DNA of 39,190 nt from Terriglobales bacterium (GTDB lineage: Bacteria; Acidobacteriota; Terriglobia; Terriglobales; Acidobacteriaceae). Location: contig DASTZZ010000009.1 in the NCBI GenBank assembly GCA_035764005.1, positions 1-39,190 on the forward strand. The letters are read 5' to 3'. The position numbers and the translations under genes are program-made. Each line of letters opens with the position of its first letter. Positions within the stretch are counted from its first letter, which is position 1. Positions 33,817-39,190 of this stretch are shown piece by piece. Under the pieces are notes generated by a model. That model had not been told where the DNA came from, ran no database searches, and was given only the letters and a program-made list of their open reading frames with translations.

Positions 33817-35082
33817 TTAGTGGGCGCCAACGGCCAATGCGTTCCTCCCCCGCGGCTTCCAAGCAGATCCGCGAACGTGTCGATGAACAACCTGCTCGTA
33901 CAACTTTTCGGCCTGCGCCATCACCTTGCTTCGGTCGGCCCTGGCCTGGATCAAATCGCGATTTGCACATGCTGCATGCCTTTTCAGTTCCGTATCATTC
34001 AATGCGCGGACCATTGCAGCTGCAAGGGATTCTGGACTGCTCTCATCGCAGAACAGCCCGTTCTGTTCGTGAGTAATCCATTCTTTGACCGACTCAACGC
34101 CGCCCACCACCGGAAGGCATCCGCACGCCATCGATTCTAGTAACGAATTCGGAGTGCCGTCGTGCGAGCTCGGCGAAACCATTACTTCCGACGCGGCAAA
34201 CAGCCGAGCAAGGTCTTCCTTTTCCAAAACGGGGAGCAGGAGCACCGAGTCCGAGATTCCCATGCTTCTCACCCACCGCTCAGCGGTTTTGTTTCCCTGC
34301 ATGCCAGGAGCGATGAAGAAAGCATCCGGTACTTGCCGCAGTACCAGGGGGATAGCCTTGAAGAAGGTCTCATTGCGTACGTAGGCACGAATGCCCCGTG
34401 GATTGATTACCAATTGCCGATTGCCTGGAATTCTGAAGCGCATTAGAACACTTGGTTCTCGCTGCAGACGGAAATAGAAGCCGGTATCTATCCCTCCATT
34501 GCCGGGCAGGACTGCAATTGGTTTCTGCTCGGAAAACCCGCCGGCTATTGCGAGCTTGCGATCGCGTTCACAATCGCAGTGCAGTCCGTCAGCGCGCCGC
34601 AGAGCAGCATCAGTGAGCTTACCTAGCCGCCGATAGCGTTCCGCGAACAACGTGAGGTCATTTCCCCAAACGGAAATGAGCAGCGGCGCAGAGCTGACCG
34701 CTCCAGCCGCGAACAGCCCTTCATAGGGCAAGCGCAACGCGTGTACAAGATCGGGCTTGAGTTCAGAAATGACCCGTGCCAGAGCCGCTGATCGTAAACG
34801 TATGCTCAGAGGCGCCGACCAGGCTCGCAGGTGCATCTGCAAGCTTACGGGCAGAGTAGGCACCCGCATTGCAGGTCGCCTCGACGAAGTCTGTCCATTC
34901 AGTCCACTATTCGTCCACTTAGTCCACACCAGAGGAAACTGAATGGTAGTCGCTCCCGGTATCTCGTGATCGCTACACGGATATGAACTGATTACAGTGA
35001 TTCGGTAGTCCTTCCCGACGAAGTACGAGATCCAGCTCTTCGCGATCGGACTGCGCGCGTCGGCGATGTAGCAGATATGCAC
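33817..35082 (-). CDS. Glycosyltransferase family 4
   Basis: 421 residues. The N-terminus MHICYIADARSPIAKSWISYF, LVHALRLPYEGLFAA, SVWGNDLTLFA and the C-terminal SPSSHDGTPNSLLESMACGCLPVVGGV (donor site with the E-x7-E pattern partly seen) support a GT-B fold retaining transferase. Residues about 52-69 (VWTKWTNSGLNGQTSSRR) are encoded by the tandem GTGGACN repeat, an unusual insertion in the N-terminal domain. It lies between the NeuD-type gene (108-base gap upstream) and the FkbM gene (2 bases downstream). Acceptor and donor are unknown. Confidence 0.92.
   Translation of the reverse strand: MHICYIADARSPIAKSWISYFVGKDYRITVISSYPCSDHEIPGATTIQFPLVWTKWTNSGLNGQTSSRRPAMRVPTLPVSLQMHLRAWSAPLSIRLRSAALARVISELKPDLVHALRLPYEGLFAAGAVSSAPLLISVWGNDLTLFAERYRRLGKLTDAALRRADGLHCDCERDRKLAIAGGFSEQKPIAVLPGNGGIDTGFYFRLQREPSVLMRFRIPGNRQLVINPRGIRAYVRNETFFKAIPLVLRQVPDAFFIAPGMQGNKTAERWVRSMGISDSVLLLPVLEKEDLARLFAASEVMVSPSSHDGTPNSLLESMACGCLPVVGGVESVKEWITHEQNGLFCDESSPESLAAAMVRALNDTELKRHAACANRDLIQARADRSKVMAQAEKLYEQVVHRHVRGSAWKPRGRNALAVGAH
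34891..34929. repeat. GTGGACN tandem repeat inside a glycosyltransferase gene
   Basis: On the minus strand the units read GTGTGGACT, AAGTGGACG, AATAGTGGACT, GAATGGACAG. This is the same repeat family as the intergenic run at 6564-6600, but less regular. The insertion keeps the reading frame. Confidence 0.7.
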
Positions 35083-35190
35083 TGAAGCTCAGGTTTGCGA
35101 CACACTGCGGTGAATGGCCGAGATCATATGCGCATAACGTGCCTTCGGCAAAGCACTTCCAAAGCGTTTCGGCTTCATGTGCTGCGCTGT

Positions 35191-35811
35191 TTACGAATGC
35201 GCTCGAGCAGGGACACCAGAGACGACCACGTTGGGGGGAATGTCATCAGTTACTACCGCTCCTGCTCCAATCACTGCATGCGCGCCAATGCGCTTCCCGG
35301 GAAGCACAACTGCGCCAATCCCAATTTGGGCGAAGTCGCTAATCTCCACACCACCGCCCGTGACGCAGCGCGGTGCGAGATGTGCATACCGATTGATTTT
35401 CACATCATGTTCGACGATCGCGCCGGTGTTGATGATTACACCATCACCAATGTGGCACTCCGAATTTAGCACTGCTGACGCCATGATCACGACGCCACAG
35501 CCGACCCTTGCGCTGCGAGCGATGGTGGCACTTGAATGAATGGCGGTGATCAGCTTGCAGCCGAACCTTGTTATCTGCTGAGCCGCGCGTTCGCGTTGCG
35601 AATTGTTGCCGATCCCGAGCGCCACCCTTGCGGATGCATTCTTCTCCAACCATTCAGCAGCACCGAAGACGGGAAAATCCAGCACACGTGAACCGCTGAG
35701 CGCCGGATTATCGTCGAGAAAGCCTGCAATCTGCTGCCCACCTGCGAGCAGAATCTCAGCGACGACTTTGCCGTGTCCTCCTGCACCATAAACCACGAGC
35801 GGTTCGCCCAT
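35191..35811 (-). CDS. NeuD-type sugar O-/N-acyltransferase (left-handed beta-helix)
   Basis: 206 residues. The N-terminal nucleotide-sugar-binding part starts LVVYGAGGHGKVVAEILL. Hexapeptide repeats follow (IARSARVGCGVVIMASAVLNSECHIGDGVIINTGAIVEHD), with the catalytic His in EHDVKI, and the C-terminal VIGAGAVVTDDIPPNVVVSGVPA. It acylates a sugar residue in the manner of NeuD, PglD or EpsM. It starts 4 bases after the stop of the co-oriented GT4 gene, so the two form one transcription unit. Confidence 0.93.
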   Translation of the reverse strand: MGEPLVVYGAGGHGKVVAEILLAGGQQIAGFLDDNPALSGSRVLDFPVFGAAEWLEKNASARVALGIGNNSQRERAAQQITRFGCKLITAIHSSATIARSARVGCGVVIMASAVLNSECHIGDGVIINTGAIVEHDVKINRYAHLAPRCVTGGGVEISDFAQIGIGAVVLPGKRIGAHAVIGAGAVVTDDIPPNVVVSGVPARAHS

Positions 35812-35815
35812 AGCG

Positions 35816-37012
35816 TCAACTCGCTGCTTGCCGACAGCTCAGTTTTCCATCCGTATCGTCAGCAATAGATGCGATTGGATTTGGAAGTACTTCATCTAGG
35901 AGCCGGCTAATCGCTGCTTCGGGACTGAACTCACGTTCAGCAATATCCAACGAACGATTCCCGAAATGATTCAACTCTCGTCGACTGAGCAAAAGCCATT
36001 TTGAAACTGCTCCCGCGATCGATTCCGGCGAGAGTGGGTCGAACCGGAATCCGTTCTGCTCAGGAACTAGGCATTCGGGATGATTCCCAACTCGCGACGA
36101 CAGCAGCAAGGGCAGCCCGCCCCAAAGCGCTTCGATCACCGCCAGCGGATTTGGATCCGACAGCGATGGCAGACAAAACCCATCGGCTTCGGCGTACAAA
36201 TTGAGGAGTTCGCGCTGGTCTTTGTGTCCCAAGAGCGTGATCCCTAGATCAAGCGCCTGTTCCTGTATTAATCGCCTCTGCGGCCCGTCTCCGGCAATGA
36301 CGATGCGCAATCGCGAGCGCTCATCTTTCTTCAGGAGCCGAATGCCGCGCAAAAACTGCAGAATCCCCTTTTCCGGTGCGAGTCTCGCAACGAGAAGAAG
36401 AGTTCGCTGGCCCCGGCCCGCTTGCAATGGATGCGTTTGCCGAAGCGTCGCGACGCGATCGCGAAAGAACCGCGGATCGACCAAATTGGGAAGACTGTGG
36501 ATTCGCGCAGGCCGTGCGTACGCCTCGACATATTCCCTGGCAAGCATTCCCGGAACCGCAAATTCGCTGAAACGTCCAAGGACAAATCGGCGCAGCAGGC
36601 TAGAAATCCGGCCATTGTGTTGAATGGATGCAAGATGTGATTCAGACCAGAAGATTTTTATCTTTGATTTGTTGCTCATTCCTGTCAGCCAGACGGTTGG
36701 TGTCGTCCAAGATCCCGCAACCAGCAAAACCTCAGGCCGTGTGCGGCGGATGACAGAGACGACTTCGCGATTGAAATGGCAGGATGAACTCGCCGCATTC
36801 CAATGCACGCCGCGCAAGAAGAGGTGCGGGAAATCGAAATCAGACTCTTGGAATGTCCAATTTCGATTTGGCTCTGACGGAGCCATGAACCAGACTTGAA
36901 AGTCCCAAGTCCTCGCAGCAAGTTGCCCATGCATGAGCCGGAACTGAAACAGCCGGTACGGAGTCGGAATGTTGGTGACACAGACGAATCGAGGAGCGCT
37001 CACGACGCACAC
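35816..37012 (-). CDS. Glycosyltransferase family 4
   Basis: 398 residues. FVCVTNIPTPYRLFQFRLM opens the N-terminal domain; LLLVARLAPEKGILQFLRGI and LRIVIAGDGPQRRLIQEQA belong to the C-terminal one, with the donor site SDPNPLAVIEALWGGLPLLLSSRVGNHPECL. First gene of the minus-strand half of the polysaccharide locus, followed by NeuD-type, GT4 and FkbM genes. Its upstream region is the 37046-37220 repeat. Confidence 0.92.
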   Translation of the reverse strand: MCVVSAPRFVCVTNIPTPYRLFQFRLMHGQLAARTWDFQVWFMAPSEPNRNWTFQESDFDFPHLFLRGVHWNAASSSCHFNREVVSVIRRTRPEVLLVAGSWTTPTVWLTGMSNKSKIKIFWSESHLASIQHNGRISSLLRRFVLGRFSEFAVPGMLAREYVEAYARPARIHSLPNLVDPRFFRDRVATLRQTHPLQAGRGQRTLLLVARLAPEKGILQFLRGIRLLKKDERSRLRIVIAGDGPQRRLIQEQALDLGITLLGHKDQRELLNLYAEADGFCLPSLSDPNPLAVIEALWGGLPLLLSSRVGNHPECLVPEQNGFRFDPLSPESIAGAVSKWLLLSRRELNHFGNRSLDIAEREFSPEAAISRLLDEVLPNPIASIADDTDGKLSCRQAAS

Positions 37013-37045
37013 AAAATATCACGTGTACGCCCGCTTCGCGGAAAT

Positions 37046-37220
37046 GAACACGGAGGTCACGGAGGTCACAGAGCATTCTTGGATGCGTGGTCTCAGCCAC
37101 TCTCGGAATCAACAACCAACTATTCAGAAGACGTCATGAATGGCCCCGAAAGCTGGCAGCATTCATTAACTGAAAGGACACACCAACACCCCTTCGTGTT
37201 TCGGGTGCCCTCCGTGTTCA
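37046..37220. repeat. Inverted repeat with GAACACGGAGG / CCTCCGTGTTC ends
   Basis: The left end continues as TCACGGAGGTCACAGAG, the right end is preceded by CACCCCTTCGTGTTTCGGGT. The arms are separated by about 150 bases. Similar 'CACGGAGG' sequences are known as dispersed intergenic repeats in many bacteria. It occupies nearly all of the gap between the two minus-strand genes. Confidence 0.65.
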
Positions 37221-37229
37221 AAATCCCTT

Positions 37230-38123
37230 TTATTTCGGCTGCTGAGGCGGCTGAGACTGCGGAGTGGCATTCGGCAATTTCTGGCCGTCGAAGATGATCG
37301 TTGATTCAGAGCCGAAGCGTTTGTAATCCGTGTACTTGATGATCACGCGAATGCGTACGTCGCCACTCTTGAAGTGAAGCGTGTCGTCGGCGCTGGTGTA
37401 GGTCGGGAACCAGTAGACGTTGTCGATCTGCTCGCGATAGGTGGTGAAGCGCGGAAACAGATTCTCCTGGCTACCGCTGTGGATGTCGGGGACCGATTTG
37501 CCGTAGGTCTTCACGATCTGGAAGTCCTGGTTGTCCACCCAGATGCGTCCTTCGAAGCGTCGATGTTTCTTGTCGATTTGCTTGGGAGAAATGTCGAAGA
37601 CATAAGTGTTCAGCTCATCTTCTTTCTGCTGTCCCAGATAAAGAATGTTGTAGTCGGGAATCTCCTCCGTGGTGAGAACGAAGGGCATCACGTTCTGCAT
37701 GTCGTTCAGATCTTCGCTGGTCATCGAGATGCGCGTGAGCGTGTCGGCTGGAGCGTAGTCCACGGTAATGGTGCGCCTGCCCTGGTTGTCGAAATTAATT
37801 GACCAATCCTGGCGGTACTCGCCGTCGGCGGTGTCGCCGTCGAGGGTCTGGATGATATTGGATTGCTTGTAGGTGTAGCGCTCGCGGGCCATCTGGAACT
37901 GCTTTTCCTTCTCGGCAAAGCGGCTAATGATGTCCTGCACGCTGATGCCGTTCGGCTGCGTCTTTACGAGGGCGCCTTCGCCTCGCTGAGCGTGCGCCGG
38001 CAGTATGCCCAGAGAACTAATAGCTACAAGGCAGAGTAGCTGGAAGAGCTGGAATAAAGAGGGACGGACGTACGAAGACACTCCTCGACCTCTAGTTGTA
38101 AGGCCAGGATTTGGGATGAGCAT
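37230..38123 (-). CDS. Exported protein, LolA/LolB-like fold, function unknown
   Basis: 297 residues with a signal peptide (ending LPAHAQ near residue 46; the true start may be a later Met or Val near the hydrophobic stretch). The mature part is rich in beta strands and includes DIISRFAEKEKQFQMARERYTYKQS, then GRIWVDNQDFQIVKTYGKSVP and LFPRFTTYREQID, similar to the lipoprotein-sorting and outer-membrane protein family around LolA/RseB. The C-terminal tail is Pro/Gln-rich. Proteins of this shape are common in Acidobacteria. Not assignable to a reaction. Confidence 0.7.
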   Translation of the reverse strand: MLIPNPGLTTRGRGVSSYVRPSLFQLFQLLCLVAISSLGILPAHAQRGEGALVKTQPNGISVQDIISRFAEKEKQFQMARERYTYKQSNIIQTLDGDTADGEYRQDWSINFDNQGRRTITVDYAPADTLTRISMTSEDLNDMQNVMPFVLTTEEIPDYNILYLGQQKEDELNTYVFDISPKQIDKKHRRFEGRIWVDNQDFQIVKTYGKSVPDIHSGSQENLFPRFTTYREQIDNVYWFPTYTSADDTLHFKSGDVRIRVIIKYTDYKRFGSESTIIFDGQKLPNATPQSQPPQQPK

Positions 38124-38183
38124 ATATAGGTTAGACGCGAGAGTCTGGTGGGAAGTCGCGGTTCAGGGTCGAGATTCCGCCAT

Positions 38184-38213
38184 TTGACGCCCTTGTTCTC
38201 CGCTTGTTATATT
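38184..38213 (+). promoter_or_regulatory. Sigma70-type promoter for the str operon
   Basis: TTGACG at 38184-38189 and TATATT at 38208-38213 with an 18-base spacer, close to the consensus. It faces rpsL and is also near the divergent LolA-like gene. Predicted from sequence only. Confidence 0.7.
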
Positions 38214-38422
38214 CGAATGGTTCTGCGAGTCAGTTTAGTTCTTCTAGAGCGGTAGAGCTTTAGTTCGAATCGGTTCTCTGGTCAACCTGCCAGAGGCTTC
38301 CTCGCTGACGATGCCTGCGCTGCCCTCTCCCAAGAGGGATATGCGGGCCGGGAGTGACGAAACGGATCGCCTGTCTTTATCCTTGGCGACACCGTCGGCA
38401 TTCAACCCTAGGTCGTTCAATT

Positions 38423-38441
38423 TCTCGCTTTTAGTGCGAGA
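38423..38441 (+). promoter_or_regulatory. Hairpin in the rpsL leader
   Basis: TCTCGC and GCGAGA form a 6-base stem with a 7-base loop, 129 bases before the rpsL start. It could be part of an attenuation or autoregulatory leader. No T-run follows, so a terminator is unlikely. Confidence 0.3.
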
Positions 38442-38556
38442 GTATGACCCCGCTCGGTGGTGGTCAGCCAGAACTAAGTTTGTGCGCAGTCGCGTTCGGC
38501 TGCGCGGAAGTGTGAATTGCAGACCGCCAGCAGAGGGCGGATGCCTCGGAAAGCCC

Positions 38557-38563
38557 TGAGGAG
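38557..38563 (+). promoter_or_regulatory. rpsL: Ribosome binding site TGAGGAG before a TTG start
   Basis: TGAGGAG lies 6 bases before the TTG at 38570. It decides the start of rpsL, since the family N-terminus PTFNQLVR follows at once. Confidence 0.8.
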
Positions 38564-38569
38564 TGGAAT

Positions 38570-38944
38570 TTGCCGACATTTAATCAGCTTGTGCGCAAAG
38601 GCCGGACAGCGCCGCGATACAAAACGGCCAGCCCGGCACTGCAGGAGTCGCCGCAGAAGCGCGGCGTTTGCACGCGCGTCTACACCCAGACGCCCAAGAA
38701 GCCGAACTCAGCGCTGCGCAAAGTAGCCCGTGTTCGCCTGACCAATGGGATAGAAGTCACGACATACATCCCAGGCATCGGCCACAACCTGCAGGAGCAC
38801 TCGATCGTGCTAATCCGCGGCGGCCGCGTGAAAGATCTTCCCGGCGTGCGCTATCACGTAGTTCGCGGAACGCTGGATACGGTCGGCGTTGCGAACCGTA
38901 AACAGAGCCGCTCCAAATATGGAGCCAAGAGGCCGAAGGCCTAA
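38570..38944 (+). CDS. rpsL: 30S ribosomal protein S12
   Basis: 124 residues, full length. The start is TTG, giving the usual [12 protein letters not shown]-terminus. Decoding-centre residues are wild type: Lys43 in [11 protein letters not shown] and Lys88 in [13 protein letters not shown], so no streptomycin-resistance change is present. Asp89 is the site methylthiolated by RimO in other bacteria. First gene of the str operon, with rpsG 20 bases downstream. Confidence 0.98.
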   Translation: MPTFNQLVRKGRTAPRYKTASPALQESPQKRGVCTRVYTQTPKKPNSALRKVARVRLTNGIEVTTYIPGIGHNLQEHSIVLIRGGRVKDLPGVRYHVVRGTLDTVGVANRKQSRSKYGAKRPKA

Positions 38945-38964
38945 GTTTTTGAAGGTGAAGACAC

Positions 38965-39190
38965 ATGCCGCGTAAAGGACACATAGCAAAGCGCGAAGTT
39001 GCAGCAGATCCGATCTACAACTCGACTTTGGTCACCAAATTCGTGAACTCGATGATGTACGAAGGCAAGAAGAGCACCGCTCAATCGATCTTCTACGAGT
39101 CGATGAAGAACCTCGAACAGAAGGGCGGGGACGAAGCCCTGAAGCTCTTCAAGAAGGCGGTCGAGAACTGCAAGCCGCTCCTAGAAGTCA
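38965..39190 (+). CDS. rpsG: 30S ribosomal protein S7 (5' part)
   Basis: Begins MPRKGHIAKREVAADPIYNS and runs into the right edge of the window, about 75 residues visible. VTKFVNSMMYEGKKSTAQSI and FKKAVENCKPLLEV match S7, which nucleates assembly of the 30S head. Preceded by GAAGGTGAAG, a purine-rich binding site. The order rpsL-rpsG is that of the str operon; fusA would be expected beyond the edge. Confidence 0.98.
   Translation, partial: MPRKGHIAKREVAADPIYNSTLVTKFVNSMMYEGKKSTAQSIFYESMKNLEQKGGDEALKLFKKAVENCKPLLEV

Larger units (their letters stand above)
38124..38569. other. 446-base leader and intergenic region before rpsL
   Basis: No plausible gene. It contains a sigma70-type promoter at 38184-38213 and a hairpin at 38423-38441, giving a leader of roughly 350 bases before the str operon. 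Long reading frames on both strands here have no recognisable features. Confidence 0.6.

Noticed and set aside
38244-38579. Minus-strand frame in the rpsL leader
   Set aside because: No start signal or domain, and it overlaps the rpsL ribosome binding site.
1-39190. CRISPR array, tRNA, rRNA, phage or toxin-antitoxin genes
   Set aside because: No regularly spaced repeats, cloverleaf-like sequence, or matching protein features seen by reading both strands.

Overview
The window is a stretch of bacterial chromosome with moderately high GC and densely packed, mostly ordinary-looking genes. The gene set points to the phylum Acidobacteriota (Koribacter/Terriglobia-like). The pointers are two adjacent 'VWFA-related' secreted proteins, a membrane-anchored OmpR-type winged-helix protein, a YVTN beta-propeller/phosphoesterase fusion, an Rsm22-type methyltransferase, a DUF5715 peptidase-like protein, and many palindromic intergenic repeats. 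This placement is inferred from protein content only; there is no rRNA in the window.

Layout. 1-1502: membrane-associated patatin-like lipase (minus strand, cut by the left edge). 1676-4886: secreted penicillin-acylase-family hydrolase followed by a winged-helix membrane protein. 5050-6450: dicarboxylate/amino-acid:cation symporter. 6804-7184: small secreted basic protein with a strong terminator. 7417-9654: two PLP enzymes that look like a reverse-transsulfuration (homocysteine to cysteine) pair. 9898-12235: two overlapping VWA-domain genes. 12453-16035: DUF1015 protein, then a tightly coupled cell-wall cassette of N-acetylmuramoyl-L-alanine amidase, GerMN-domain protein and glutamate racemase. 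16150-16998: 3-hydroxyacyl-CoA dehydrogenase. 17074-19050: hybrid sensor kinase, followed by two small genes. 19840-24705: NlpC/P60 hydrolase, YVTN lipoprotein and a large YVTN/phosphoesterase protein. 24854-27305: a 50-residue YHS protein, nitroreductase, NUDIX hydrolase and Rsm22-like methyltransferase. 27343-30266: three exported proteins (cyclophilin, M19 dipeptidase, DUF5715). 30512-37012: polysaccharide locus with a polymerase-like membrane protein, three GT4 glycosyltransferases, a NeuD-type acyltransferase and an FkbM methyltransferase. 37230-38123: exported LolA-like protein. 38184 to the end: start of the str ribosomal operon (rpsL, rpsG) with a long leader.

Most genes serve central or envelope functions. 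I see no phage, transposase, CRISPR array, toxin-antitoxin or defence system, and no tRNA or rRNA gene. The most unusual material is the intergenic repeat fraction. It includes paired REP-like hairpins at 8613 and 24713, a 9-base 'AGTGGACGN' tandem that occurs between genes at 6564 and inside a glycosyltransferase gene at 34891, a dispersed 32-base element at 6629 and 26316, and several long inverted repeats. Second in interest are a patatin lipase with predicted membrane helices inserted in its catalytic domain, and the polysaccharide locus, whose two halves converge and overlap at their 3' ends.
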